DNA from: Blastococcus sp. Marseille-P5729
Lineage (GTDB): Bacteria > Actinomycetota > Actinomycetes > Mycobacteriales > Antricoccaceae
Direction of reading: 5' to 3'
Length of the DNA stretch: 64,000 nucleotides
NCBI RefSeq assembly: GCF_900292035.1
Contig: NZ_OMPO01000002.1
Location: 310,001 to 374,000 of the forward strand
In this document: in pieces, positions 49,385 to 58,026 of the stretch
Numbering within the stretch: position 1 is the stretch's first letter
How the letters are laid out: every line of letters starts with the position of its first letter
Notes under the pieces: generated by a model
What the model saw: the letters and a program-made list of their open reading frames with translations, nothing else
What the model was told of the DNA's origin: nothing
Database searches by the model: none
Made by a program: the position numbers and the translations under genes

Positions 49385-50263
49385 ATGCGTATCAAGTTCG
49401 CCGCGGTAGCTGCGGCATCGGCCCTGGCCCTGACGCTCAGCGGCTGTGGCAATGCAGAGTCCGAAGGTGGCGCTGATCCGACCGTCGAGTCCGAGGTCAG
49501 TTTCGAGGACGGCACCACCATGGCCACCCTCAACGAGGCCGACGCGATCAAGATCGGCGTCAAGTACGACCAGCCCGGCCTCGGGTACGTCGACCCGGCG
49601 CAGGGTGACGAGCCGCAGGGCTTCGACATCGAGATGGGCAAGATCATCGCGGCGAAGCTCGGCATCGAGGCCGACAAGATCGAGTGGGTCGAGACGGTCT
49701 CGAAGAACCGCGAGCCGTTCCTGCAGAACGGCACGGTCGACATCGTCATTGCCTCCTACTCCATCACCGACGAGCGCAAGCAGGTCGTCGGCCAGGCCGG
49801 CCCGTACTACGTCACCGGTCAGCAGCTGCTGGTTCGCGAGGACGACGACTCGATCAACGGCCCCGATGACCTCAGCGGGAAGTCCGTGTGCTCGGTGACC
49901 GGCTCGACGTCCATCAAGACGGTGCAGGAGAAGTACGGCGCGAACCCGAGCCCGGCTGCGACCTACTCCGAGTGCGTGCAGGCGCTGCTGAACAAGACGG
50001 TAGACGCGGTGACCACCGACGGTCCGATCCTGCTCGGTTACGCCGCGCAGGACCCGGGCAAGATGAAGGTCGTCGGCGACCCGTTCTCCGAGGAGCGTTA
50101 CGGCATCGGCTACAAGCACGGTGACACCGCGATGTGCGAGTTCATCACCGAGACGATCAACGAGTCTTTCGAGGACGGCTCGTGGGAGAAGGCCTTCGAC
50201 GACACGTTGGGCAAGGCGGACGTCGACGCGCCTGAGGCTCCCGAGACCGACTCCTGCTCCTAG
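49385..50263 (+). CDS. gluB: Glutamate ABC transporter substrate-binding lipoprotein GluB
   Basis: 292 residues. The signal peptide MRIKFAAVAAASALALTLSG ends at a lipobox (LSGC, lipidated Cys 21). The SBP_bac_3 domain shows IKIGVKYDQPGLGYVDP, GFDIEMGKIIAAKLGIE and a DIVIASYSITDERK block. Late CEFITETINESFEDGSWEKAF is characteristic of GluB-type proteins. It delivers glutamate or a related amino acid to GluCD. A 13-bp hairpin separates it from gluC, which should favour excess binding protein. Confidence 0.94.
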   Translation: MRIKFAAVAAASALALTLSGCGNAESEGGADPTVESEVSFEDGTTMATLNEADAIKIGVKYDQPGLGYVDPAQGDEPQGFDIEMGKIIAAKLGIEADKIEWVETVSKNREPFLQNGTVDIVIASYSITDERKQVVGQAGPYYVTGQQLLVREDDDSINGPDDLSGKSVCSVTGSTSIKTVQEKYGANPSPAATYSECVQALLNKTVDAVTTDGPILLGYAAQDPGKMKVVGDPFSEERYGIGYKHGDTAMCEFITETINESFEDGSWEKAFDDTLGKADVDAPEAPETDSCS

Positions 50264-50275
50264 TTCCCTCGGTGT

Positions 50276-50310
50276 CCGCGGCGGTGGCCTGATCTGCGCC
50301 ACCGCCGCGG
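50276..50310 (+). terminator. Hairpin after gluB (attenuator)
   Basis: Perfect 13-bp arms CCGCGGCGGTGGC (50276-50288) and complement (50298-50310) with a 9-nt loop, 12 nt after the gluB stop. There is no U-tract. Position within the operon suggests mRNA stabilisation or partial termination rather than an operon end. Confidence 0.7.
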
Positions 50311-50384
50311 CCCGTCCGGCCGGTACGCCGCCCGCGGGTGGCGCACGGCGGCCAGTTCTTCTCAGCTGAAGGGCACTACTCACC

Positions 50385-51062
50385 GTGAACGTTCTAGCTG
50401 CCAGCGGTCTCGGCGTCCTGACCGACAACGCCGGCTCGCTGCTCCGTGGATTCTGGGAGACGATCCAGCTCACCTTCTGGGCGGGGTTGTACGCCTTCGT
50501 GCTCGGGCTGATCCTGGCCGCCTGCCGAGTGTCCCCGGTCCCGGTGCTGCGTGCCGTCGGTACGTCGTACGTCAACATCTTCCGCAACACTCCCCTGGTG
50601 CTGCTGTTCATCCTGTTCGTGTTCGGCATTCCGCAGCTGGGCATCATCGACCCGACCTGGACGTTCGTGTACGCCGTCGGGGCGCTCGGCACCTACACCG
50701 CGGCGTTCGTGTGCGAGGCGATTCGCTCGGGCATCAACTCCGTGCATCCCGGGCAGGCCGAGGCGGCCCGCTCGATCGGGCTGACCTTCTCGCAGAACCT
50801 GCGCCTGGTGATCCTCCCCCAGGCGATGCGCGCGGTCATTCCGCCGCTCGCCAGCGTCTTCATCGCGCTGGTGAAGAACTCCGCGATCGCCGAGGCCTTC
50901 TTCATCACCGAGGCGGCGTTCGTGATGGACAGCCTCGTGCGTGACTACCCGCAGGCGCTGTACTGGATCTTCTTCGGCACCGCCCTCGGCTACATCGTGA
51001 TCGTCTTCTTTATCTCCGGTATCGCGCGATTGCTCGAGAAGCGGCTGGAGGTGGCCCGATGA
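50385..51062 (+). CDS. gluC: Glutamate ABC transporter permease GluC
   Basis: 225 residues from GTG 50385. Five membrane helices of the HisM-type amino-acid permease family. The coupling motif EAARSIGLTFSQNLRLVILPQAMR is the EAA loop, near residue 125. NIFRNTPLVLLFILFVFG is the typical early block. Stop and the gluD start overlap by 4 bp (ATGA). It forms a heterodimeric channel with GluD. Confidence 0.93.
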   Translation: MNVLAASGLGVLTDNAGSLLRGFWETIQLTFWAGLYAFVLGLILAACRVSPVPVLRAVGTSYVNIFRNTPLVLLFILFVFGIPQLGIIDPTWTFVYAVGALGTYTAAFVCEAIRSGINSVHPGQAEAARSIGLTFSQNLRLVILPQAMRAVIPPLASVFIALVKNSAIAEAFFITEAAFVMDSLVRDYPQALYWIFFGTALGYIVIVFFISGIARLLEKRLEVAR

Positions 51063-52003
51063 GCGCCAACGTATTGTTCGATGCGCCGGGGCCCCGGGCG
51101 CGCCGCAACCAGCGGATCGCCGGCGTCATCACCGTGCTCGTGCTCGCCGGGATCCTCGGCTTCATCGCCTACCGGTTCGCGCAGACCGGGCAGTTCGAGT
51201 CGAAGATGTGGAGCCCGTTCACCAACCCGAACGTGATCCGAGCGCTCACCAACGGCTTGATCAACACGATCCTCGCGGCGGTGTTTGCGATCATCTTCGC
51301 GTTGATCTTCGGTGCGGTGTTCGGGGCGATGCGCCTGTCATCCGTCGCCCCGCTGCGGTGGATCGGAACGATCGTGGTGGAGTTCTTCCGCGCCGTACCG
51401 CTCGTGCTGCTGATCCTGTTCGTGTTCCTGGGCTTCCGCCAGGAGTTGCAGGCGGCGTCCGACACGATCGGGCTGACGAACCTGATGGACAATGCCGGGC
51501 TGGGCCGCAGCCAGGGTGCGCTGTTCGCGCTCGTCATCGGCCTGACGCTCTACAACGGGTCGGTGCTGGCGGAGATCTTCCGGGCCGGCGTGAACTCGGT
51601 GCCGAAGGGCCAGCGGGAGGCGGCGTACGCGATCGGGCTGACGCAGGGTCAGACGCTGTGGATGATCCTCGCGCCGCAGGCGGTCCGCACCATGCTGCCG
51701 GCGATCGTGAGCCAGAGCGTGGTGGCGCTGAAGGACACCTCGCTGGGCTTCATCGTCGCCTTCGGCGAGATCGTCCGCACCGGACAGCTGATCGCCGCCG
51801 ACCCGGCGCGACGCAACTACATCCAGATGGCGATCGTCATCGGCGCGGTGTTCATCATCATCAACTATGCGCTGTCGAAGCTCGCCCAGTACCTCAGCGC
51901 CCGCCAGCGCAAGGTCAAGAAGCTGACGCCGATCAAGGCCGATCCCCTTCTGCCCCCGGACACCGCCATCGAGATCGAGACCGAGCGCCAGCTCAAGGAT
52001 TGA
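51059..52003 (+). CDS. gluD: Glutamate ABC transporter permease GluD
   Basis: 314 residues. HisM-type permease with a first helix near 20-40, the block EFFRAVPLVLLILFVFLGF and the EAA loop REAAYAIGLTQGQTLWMILAPQA. The C-terminal tail (KVKKLTPIKADPLLPPDTA) is cytoplasmic and charged. It is the last gene of gluABCD; 160 bp further on begins the insertion-sequence region. Confidence 0.93.
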   Translation: MSANVLFDAPGPRARRNQRIAGVITVLVLAGILGFIAYRFAQTGQFESKMWSPFTNPNVIRALTNGLINTILAAVFAIIFALIFGAVFGAMRLSSVAPLRWIGTIVVEFFRAVPLVLLILFVFLGFRQELQAASDTIGLTNLMDNAGLGRSQGALFALVIGLTLYNGSVLAEIFRAGVNSVPKGQREAAYAIGLTQGQTLWMILAPQAVRTMLPAIVSQSVVALKDTSLGFIVAFGEIVRTGQLIAADPARRNYIQMAIVIGAVFIIINYALSKLAQYLSARQRKVKKLTPIKADPLLPPDTAIEIETERQLKD

Positions 52004-52164
52004 CGAGGAACCCGATACGTGTCGGCCTTCGGGCGCGAGAACTGATCAGCACGCGCCATGAGGACGAAGTCAGAAAGAATGACTACGCCTCAGGTCCCGT
52101 CGCGCATTGGGGCTGCTCGTCGTCGTGCAGGGCATCGAGAATGGGCATGACCTTGGGGTAATCC

Positions 52165-52642
52165 GGCTCTTCGCATTTGAGGATGTAGAGCTCGCCCGCG
52201 CGTCGCTGGCTGGGTGACGGTCGAGGTCTTCCGAAGATGGGAGTTCTCACCGCCCATCCGAAAGACCTCGACGTGCCTGACGCTGCTACCTTCGCCTACC
52301 CGCCCTGAGGACCTTCACCCGGCTGGACGCGCTCGGCCTGGAGGTGACCGCCCAGCTGCTCAAGCCCGACCGGGCGGTGCTCGCCTGCCGGGTGGACGAC
52401 CCGGACGACTGGTGCCGCCGCTGCGGCTGCCAAGGCGTAGCCAGGGACACCGGCGTCCGCCGGTTCGCGCACGCGCCGCTCGGATGGCACCCCACCACCC
52501 TGCTGGTCACGGTGTGCCGGTACCGGTGCGCGGAGTGCTCGCGTGTGTGGCGTCAGGACACCACTGCCGCGGCCGAGCTGCGGGCGAAGATCTCCCGGGG
52601 CGGGCTAGCATGGGCTCTGGTCGGCATCATGGTCCAGCACCT
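52165..52642 (+). mobile_element. ISL3-family element, left-end fragment
   Basis: The left terminal repeat starts GGCTCTTCGCATTTGAGG at 52165 and matches the intact element at 60565. A decayed transposase 5' end follows (zinc-finger part CRRCGCQG, CRYRCAEC, then AKISRGGLAWALVGIMVQHL). A one-base shift near the start and loss of everything after about 52642 make it inactive. It has no right end. The gap 52004-52164 before it holds only a possible short minus-strand gene tail. Confidence 0.85.
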
Positions 52643-52705
52643 GCTGGCACCTGAGTGTGGCTTCGGGGCCGACCAATCAAGCGGCTGCAGGGTTGCCGCG
52701 CGGCG

Positions 52706-53395
52706 CTATATCTGGACGAAGTCGAGAATCGAAAGAAGATCTTGAACCACGAATTCTGGCTCTCCTCCGGCCGGGGCCGCGCAGTCGACGTGAAGCTGGC
52801 CTTTCTCTTGAAGGCGCACCGAGTGAGTTCCGGCCCTGCTTGCCGCTAAGAAGTCCTTATGAGGGTTGTCTGCGACGTATACGGCCCGGTCGGGCCGCAC
52901 CTCAAGTTGCCGAAACACCTCGATCAGACCGATGGGCGAAGGCTTCCAGGCATCACGACCGCCGAGCGAGTCGGTGCAAACTACTTTAAGGCCGCGCTCA
53001 CGTAACTGTAGCGCCGCTACCTTTGCCTCCTGCATGACGAGCGGCCCGTCCGTTACGACGCCTAAAGCGACGACGCCGGATAGTTGTTCCAGTAGTACCT
53101 GAGCAGATGCCTTCAACTCGACATTAGGTTTGTGAGAGCGATAGGTCTCGACGCATTGCGCTACAAGATCCTCACGTCCGAATGGGGCAAGGACTGCGTC
53201 AAACGCCCGGGCACGGTCCGGGGAGTCGAATATTGCTTCGAGCCTGCACACGAGTGTCCGCGCTGGCGTGTCGAGCAGTCCTTCAAGAGTCTTTGCGACA
53301 GCCTCGTAGCCACTGCTCACGTAGTCACGTTCTCGGATCAGCGTGTCATCAAGGTCCAGAATGACCGCGTCTACTTGCGGGCGGGATTGGATCAT
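52706..53395 (-). CDS. HAD-family hydrolase
   Basis: 229 residues. The HAD motifs are present: VDAVILDLDDTLIRE (motif I, nucleophile and acid Asp), VVTDGPLVMQ (motif II), the Lys in WKPSPIGLIEVF (motif III) and YVADNPHKDF (motif IV). A small helical cap sits between I and II. It is likely a phosphatase acting on a sugar or nucleotide phosphate. The ATG overlaps the ATP-grasp stop by 4 bp. ATP-grasp plus HAD pairs occur in surface-polysaccharide clusters, which fits the locus downstream. Confidence 0.87.
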   Translation of the reverse strand: MIQSRPQVDAVILDLDDTLIRERDYVSSGYEAVAKTLEGLLDTPARTLVCRLEAIFDSPDRARAFDAVLAPFGREDLVAQCVETYRSHKPNVELKASAQVLLEQLSGVVALGVVTDGPLVMQEAKVAALQLRERGLKVVCTDSLGGRDAWKPSPIGLIEVFRQLEVRPDRAVYVADNPHKDFLAASRAGTHSVRLQEKGQLHVDCAAPAGGEPEFVVQDLLSILDFVQI

Positions 53396-54348
53396 GGCCG
53401 ATAAAACAGCGACTCATCGAAGCGCACCATGTGTAGGCCGACATCTAGGGGCTCAAGTGGTCGCGCTTCCTCGAAAAGGTAACTACGAACGAGCAACTCT
53501 GCGACAGGTATCCCGGCAGCAATCGCCAATGGGAGACCGCCACCCATGCGAGCGTTAATCTCGGTCACTCGAAACTGACCAACGTCGTCATACATGCCTT
53601 GGACGGTCACTGGCCCGGTGGGTTTGAGCGCATCCACTACCGCGCTTGTCATCTCACTGATCTGGGGATCGTCGACCAGAACTCCTCGAACCACTTCGCC
53701 TCCGCGCGTTGCTAGGCGTTGCCGTTGAGCGCTGGCCAGCACTTCACCCTGGCGACCAACCAGGACGTCGACCGTAACTTCGGGCCCTTTAAGCAACTCC
53801 TGCACGATTGGTTGTTCGATATAGCCGGTAAAGAATCGAAGCGCATCAGCATCACGAACCACGAACGCATCTACGCCGCCACTGCCCCTCCGGGGCTTCA
53901 TGAAAAGTGGCAGGTCAGTCGGATCAGGCAAGTCATCTGAGCCGGGTATCCATGTACGGGGAGTCGGGATATCGTGCGATCGCAGCCAGGTGTACGTGAG
54001 CCACTTGTCCGACACCATCGGAGCCTCGTTTGAAGCCACCGAACGCAGCGGAATTCTACTGGTCGAACCACCTAGCACTGCTATGTCCGGATCGATGAGA
54101 GGGAATACTGCATCGACCTGCTCAGACTCGCATAGGTCCGCAATCGCTGATGAATACGACGGATCGTCAGACCGCGGCACGAGGCGAATCGCGTCGCCCA
54201 ACAGCTGGGCCGCTGGCGAGAACACGTCGATCTCAGTACCTAAGATCCGCAGTCGGCCAGGGTGATCCTCGACGTAGTGCTGAAAGTGACGCAGTAGTTC
54301 CACTCGGCGCCCCACTGATGTGAAGAGAAACGTCAACGGAGGCGCCAC
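53392..54348 (-). CDS. ATP-grasp ligase, CarB/PylC-like
   Basis: 318 residues from GTG 54348, supported by AAGGAGA 5 nt upstream; ATG 54384 is an alternative without a ribosome-binding site. The pre-ATP-grasp domain starts LTFLFTSVGRRVELL. The ATP-grasp core shows PLFMKPRRGSGGVDAFVV, VQELLKGPEVTVDVLV and the metal-binding FRVTEINARMGGGLPLAI. It probably activates a carboxylate with ATP and joins it to an amine, but the substrates are unknown. Base composition is lower in GC than the backbone, as in the polysaccharide genes from 57.4 kb. Confidence 0.86.
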   Translation of the reverse strand: MAPPLTFLFTSVGRRVELLRHFQHYVEDHPGRLRILGTEIDVFSPAAQLLGDAIRLVPRSDDPSYSSAIADLCESEQVDAVFPLIDPDIAVLGGSTSRIPLRSVASNEAPMVSDKWLTYTWLRSHDIPTPRTWIPGSDDLPDPTDLPLFMKPRRGSGGVDAFVVRDADALRFFTGYIEQPIVQELLKGPEVTVDVLVGRQGEVLASAQRQRLATRGGEVVRGVLVDDPQISEMTSAVVDALKPTGPVTVQGMYDDVGQFRVTEINARMGGGLPLAIAAGIPVAELLVRSYLFEEARPLEPLDVGLHMVRFDESLFYRP

Positions 54349-54400
54349 CAGGTCTCCTTCGTGCGGCGGTCTACAGACGCTCATACTGTAGCGTTGCTGG

Positions 54401-54431
54401 GTGAGACTGCTATTCCTCACCCAGTGGTTTC
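54401..54431 (+). pseudogene. Beheaded glycosyltransferase start (GT4-like N-terminus)
   Basis: GTG 54401 reads MRLLFLTQWF and then runs into the end of an IS3 element. MRLLFLTQWF is the usual beginning of WbuB-like GT4 glycosyltransferases. The start is divergent from the ATP-grasp gene. The remainder of the gene is missing from the window, so an insertion and deletion removed it. Recognition rests on only ten residues. Confidence 0.4.
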
Positions 54432-54599
54432 TGAACTGGCCCAGGTTTTCCGCCGCTCCTATATGCGCTGCCGGTTGAGTGCCGCGCAGTGGGCCTGTTC
54501 GAACTCTACTGGGGTCATCATCCGAAGAGAGCCGTGCAGGCGCCTGTTGTCGTACCATTCGTCCCAGCCGGCGGTGAACCGCCCCGGCGAGTCAGAGCC
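54432..54599 (-). mobile_element. IS3-family remnant, 3' end of orfB
   Basis: The minus strand encodes the C-terminal end of an IS3 orfB transposase: WYDNRRLHGSLRMMTPVEFE, ending at TAG 54459-54461. This is the usual IS3 tail after the DDE glutamate. The terminal repeat TGAACTGGCCCAGG begins at 54432. It is cut at about 54595 by another IS3 element. Confidence 0.8.
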
Positions 54600-55015
54600 T
54601 GCCCCACTTTTCCGGACACCGATTCTGGGGTGTGATTGCCTCGGGAAGGAGTCTTGGAGATGCCTGCTGCCAAGCCGCCGGAGTTCCGGCGTCGTGCTTT
54701 GGATCTGGTCGCTGCGGGTGAGCCCGTTGCGCGGGTCGCGAAGGATTTTGGGGTCAGCGAGTCGTGCCTGCGTCGGTGGATGGAGACCGACGCGATCGAT
54801 TCGGGTCGGGCCGAGGGGCTGACGTCGGCCGAGAAGCGGGAACTGAGTTGCGACGCCGCAACCGGGTCCTGGAGACCGAGATCGAGATCCTCAAACGCGC
54901 GAGTGCGTACTTCGCCAGGGAGAACGTCCTCCCAAAATGATGTTCCGGTGTGTCCAGGAGTTGGCCGAGCAGGGGTTCCCGGTCTCGGTGACGTGCCGGG
55001 TGTTGAAGGTGAGTT
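54600..55015 (+). mobile_element. IS3-family fragment: orfA (frameshifted) and first codons of orfB
   Basis: A terminal repeat begins TGCCCCACTTTTCCGG at about 54600. orfA starts at ATG 54660 (MPAAKPPEFRRRALDLVAAG, helix-turn-helix VARVAKDFGVSESCLRRW). Near 54845 the frame shifts, and the leucine-zipper end (LRRRNRVLETEIEILKRASA) is read in another frame to TGA 54938. orfB starts at 54937 (MMFRCVQELAEQGFPVS) and is cut at 55015 by the IS256 element. Confidence 0.85.
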
Positions 55016-56432
55016 GAGTCCCGCATAGTGGTGTAGCGCGGTCGCCGGGATCGTCGCCGGCGTGTACGGCAGACGTAGATGCGGCCACCGCGTGATCCTT
55101 CGAGTGAACCTCTCACAGCACCCTCGAACGGAGTCATCACGATGACCGCACCACACATTGTCGACCCTGCCGGCCTGCTGGGTGAGGCCCTGGCCGTAGC
55201 GAGTCCGGATCTGATGCGTTCGCTGCTGCAAACGATCATCAACGCGCTGCTGTCCGCGGATGCCGACGCGGTGGTCGGCGCCGAGTACGGCCGCCCTGAT
55301 CCGGGTCGGACGACGCAGCGCAACGGCTACCGTCGCCGTCCGTTAGACACCCGGGTCGGCACGATCGACGTGGCGATCCCCAAGCTCAGGAAGGGCACCT
55401 ACTTTCCTGAGTGGCTCCTGGAGCGCCGCAAGCGCTCGGAATCCGCGCTGATCACGGTGGTGGCCGACTGCTACCTCGCCGGCGTCTCGACTCGACGGAT
55501 GGACAAGCTGGTCAAGACCCTCGGGATCGATTCGCTGTCGAAGTCACAGGTCTCCCGGATGGCCGCCGAATTGGATGCCACGGTCGAGGACTTCCGGCAC
55601 CGCCCGCTGGGTGCGGCCGGGCCGTTCACGTTCCTCGCCGCCGACGCGTTGACGATGAAGGTCCGCGAGGGCGGCCGGGTGATCAACGCCGTGGTGCTGC
55701 TGGCGACCGGCGTCAACGGCGACGGGCACCGCGAGGTCCTCGGCCTGCGAGTGGCCACATCTGAAACCGGGGCAGCATGGAATGAGTTCTTCGCCGACCT
55801 GACCGCCCGCGGACTGAGCGGTGTCCGACTGGTGACCAGCGATGCGCATGCCGGTCTCGTGGAGGCGATCGCAGCAAACCTGCCCGGCGCGAGCTGGCAG
55901 CGGTGCCGCACCCACTACGCCGCCAACCTGATGTCGGTCACACCGAAGTCGATGTGGCCAGCGGTCAAGGCAATGCTGCACAGCGTCTACGACCAGCCCG
56001 ACCGTTCCGCGGTGCACGCCCAGTTCGAGCGGCTCCTTGACTACGTAGACGGCAAGCTGCCCGAGGTCCACGACCACCTCGACACCGCGCGCGCCGACAT
56101 CCTCGCGTTCACCGAGTTCCCCAAGGACGTGTGGACCCAGGTCTGGTCCAACAACCCCGCCGAGCGACTCAACCGCGAGATCCGCCGCCGCACCGACGCC
56201 GTCGGGATCTTTCCCACCCGCGAGGCCATCATCCGACTCGTCGGCGCCGTGCTGGCCGAGCAGACCGACGAATGGGCCGAAGGACGCCGCTACCTCGGAC
56301 TCGACCTCCTGTCCCGCTGCCGCGTCAACATCGTCCCCGACAACGACACCGAGATCGGAGCTGATCAACTGCCCGCCCTCACCGCCTAACCCCAGAAGAA
56401 GGAACGCAGCACTACACCACTACTAGGGACTT
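55016..56432 (+). mobile_element. IS256-family insertion sequence, complete
   Basis: Terminal inverted repeats of about 24 bp begin GAGTCCCGCATAGTGGTG (55016) and AAGTCCCTAGTAGTGGTG (56432, minus strand). The 1417-bp element carries one intact transposase gene. The flanks, AAGGTGAGTT left and GACCTCGGTC right, are not target duplications: the left flank is IS3 orfB and the right is a DUF222 gene. The element therefore marks a rearrangement junction. Confidence 0.85.
55142..56389 (+). CDS. IS256-family (Mutator-type) transposase
   Basis: 415 residues from ATG 55142; a longer in-frame start (55079) lies in the terminal region. Motifs: the first catalytic Asp in [15 protein letters not shown], the second in [14 protein letters not shown], the family C/H-rich block [14 protein letters not shown], and the Glu in [18 protein letters not shown]. 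The C-terminus [17 protein letters not shown] is characteristic. All catalytic blocks are intact, so the element may still be active. Confidence 0.95.
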   Translation: MTAPHIVDPAGLLGEALAVASPDLMRSLLQTIINALLSADADAVVGAEYGRPDPGRTTQRNGYRRRPLDTRVGTIDVAIPKLRKGTYFPEWLLERRKRSESALITVVADCYLAGVSTRRMDKLVKTLGIDSLSKSQVSRMAAELDATVEDFRHRPLGAAGPFTFLAADALTMKVREGGRVINAVVLLATGVNGDGHREVLGLRVATSETGAAWNEFFADLTARGLSGVRLVTSDAHAGLVEAIAANLPGASWQRCRTHYAANLMSVTPKSMWPAVKAMLHSVYDQPDRSAVHAQFERLLDYVDGKLPEVHDHLDTARADILAFTEFPKDVWTQVWSNNPAERLNREIRRRTDAVGIFPTREAIIRLVGAVLAEQTDEWAEGRRYLGLDLLSRCRVNIVPDNDTEIGADQLPALTA

Positions 56433-56894
56433 GACCTCGGTCGCGGCCTCGATCACAAATGAGTCGATCATGATCAGGCGGGTGCGGTGCGCCTCCAAGC
56501 GCTGGGCCATCCGGATCAACCGATCCGGACCCAACGCGCCCAGTTCCCCGGCCTCGCCGATCTCCAGCAGCTTCTCGAAACCCCGCTGGACGTACGCGAA
56601 CGCTTCATCGATGTTCGCGTCAAGCTCGCGAGCGGAGTTGCTGGCCAGCCACAGGCGCTCCGCGTCACCCGGCGACCCGGCTGCCGCAGTCGCCCAGTCG
56701 GCGTCCGCTGCGGAGACTCCAGAAGTCTCTGCCGCGGAGACTCCAGAGTCAGCTGCGGGCATCTCCGCTGCGCTCGGCGTCGCTCGTTCCTCGCGCGCCG
56801 CGCTCCGGTCGATGACCACCGACTGGTCGGCCTCCACCATCGGGTCGACGGGCATAGCGGGGGTGAGGAGATTGCCGGTGTGTTCGTTGTCCAC
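56433..56894 (-). pseudogene. Truncated DUF222 gene (5' end)
   Basis: From GTG 56894 (AGGAGGTG ribosome-binding site upstream) about 154 codons follow the DUF222 gene at 46394-48238 closely: ADWATAAAGSPGDAERLWLA, ALGPDRLIRMAQRLEAHRTR. Similarity ends at VIEAA, exactly where the IS256 right end begins (56432); a few codons read on into the IS. The HNH part is lost and is not found on the other side of the IS256, so the flanking DNA was deleted. Confidence 0.85.
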
Positions 56895-56922
56895 AGTGCC
56901 ACCTCCTCGCGTTCTAATTGAT

Positions 56923-56938
56923 TCGTACATCTGTTCGA
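56923..56938 (-). promoter_or_regulatory. LexA-like box upstream of truncated DUF222 gene
   Basis: Minus strand TCGAACAGATGTACGA, equal to the box at 48269-48284 except for the central bases, 29 bp before the GTG. Conservation while the surrounding spacer has diverged suggests it is functional. Confidence 0.6.
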
Positions 56939-56982
56939 ACAATACCGCAACGGGTCGGCCAAGTTTCCGAGAAAGGCGGCCG

Positions 56983-57183
56983 GTTTACGCAGCAGGTCAG
57001 GGCTTGCCTGGTCCAGCTGCTCGGTCAGGAAACGAGCAGGGTCGATACTGGGTCCAGCGGTCATCGGTGTGTCCTTCTTCGAGTCGGTTGTGAGAGATCA
57101 CTCGAAGGATCCACCCGGTGGCCGGGACTACGTTGCAGACGCGCTCACCGAGCTACTCGTCGTACACCACTCTGCTGGACTCC
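56983..57183 (-). mobile_element. Second IS256-type element, left-end remnant
   Basis: On the minus strand the end GGAGTCCAGCAGAGTGGTG (from 57183) resembles the terminal repeats of the intact IS256. The transposase start follows at ATG 57064 (MTAGPSIDPARFLTEQLDQA) and breaks off at about 56983, next to the DUF222 upstream region. The remaining gap 57184-57411 has no recognisable gene. Confidence 0.75.
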
Positions 57184-57411
57184 ACTTGGGCACAAGGTCG
57201 GCGCGGCCGGCGACAACGCCGCGAAGGAGAAGAGACTCGCGCCCATCGAGGCCGGTTAGCCCGAGGACTGAGAATCAGGTCGGGTGCCTGTTCCGCTTCC
57301 ACAATCTTGCTGTTGAATTTCACGGCATCGCGCATGACGGGCCAAGGTGCAGCGACTCGTCCCCGTGGGCGGCCTGCACATCTGGGCAGGTCCGCCCGCT
57401 GGCATGGTTCA

Positions 57412-58026
57412 ATGACGTGTGTGCAAAGAACCGTGAAGCGTTTAGGCGATGTAACAGTGGCAGGCACCGGCGTCGTTGTTCTGTCCCCACTCTTTCTGGC
57501 AATTGCAGTCGCAGTCAGGCTGACCACCGGATCTCCTGTTCTTTTCAGGCAGATGCGCCCGGGACTTCACGGTCGGCCGTTCCAGATCCTCAAGTTCCGA
57601 ACGATGTGTGACGCCGCCGATGCCGACGGACAATTGCTGTCTGATGATGAGCGGCTCACCAAGTTTGGGGCATGGCTCCGATCCACCTCACTAGACGAGC
57701 TTCCGGAGTTGTTTAACGTGCTCCGAGGCGAGATGAGCCTAGTTGGCCCACGTCCACTCCTGATGCAGTACCTGCCCCTCTATTCGGAGTTCCAGGCAAG
57801 GAGACACGAAGTGCGGCCCGGTGTTACCGGATGGGCGCAGGTCAACGGCAGAAATGCTATCTCGTGGGATCAGAAGTTCGATCTCGACGTCTGGTATGTG
57901 GATAATTGGTCCCTTGCGCTAGACGTCAGAATCCTCGGCCGCACCGTTCTAAAGGTCCTGCAACGACAAGGAATAGCACAAGAGGGGTGCGCAACAGCGA
58001 AGTATTTCGAAGGGACCGCCAAGTGA
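57412..58026 (+). CDS. Initiating sugar-phosphate transferase (WcaJ/PglC-type)
   Basis: 204 residues from ATG 57412; GTG 57421 is possible. It starts polysaccharide assembly by moving a sugar phosphate to undecaprenyl phosphate. One N-terminal membrane or re-entrant helix (VTVAGTGVVVLSPLFLAIAV) is followed by the catalytic part: PVLFRQMRPGLHGRPFQILK, KFRTM, SLDELPELFNVLRGEMSLVG (Asp-Glu pair), GPRPLL and VRPGVTGWAQVNGRN. Length and lack of extra N-terminal helices fit the PglC-like core enzymes. The stop overlaps the next start by 4 bp. It is the first gene of the polysaccharide cluster in view. Confidence 0.92.
   Translation: MTCVQRTVKRLGDVTVAGTGVVVLSPLFLAIAVAVRLTTGSPVLFRQMRPGLHGRPFQILKFRTMCDAADADGQLLSDDERLTKFGAWLRSTSLDELPELFNVLRGEMSLVGPRPLLMQYLPLYSEFQARRHEVRPGVTGWAQVNGRNAISWDQKFDLDVWYVDNWSLALDVRILGRTVLKVLQRQGIAQEGCATAKYFEGTAK

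Noticed and set aside
56895-57411. A gene in the gap before the sugar transferase
   Set aside because: Open frames here overlap an IS256 end and have no consistent start or family; only the IS remnant is recognisable.
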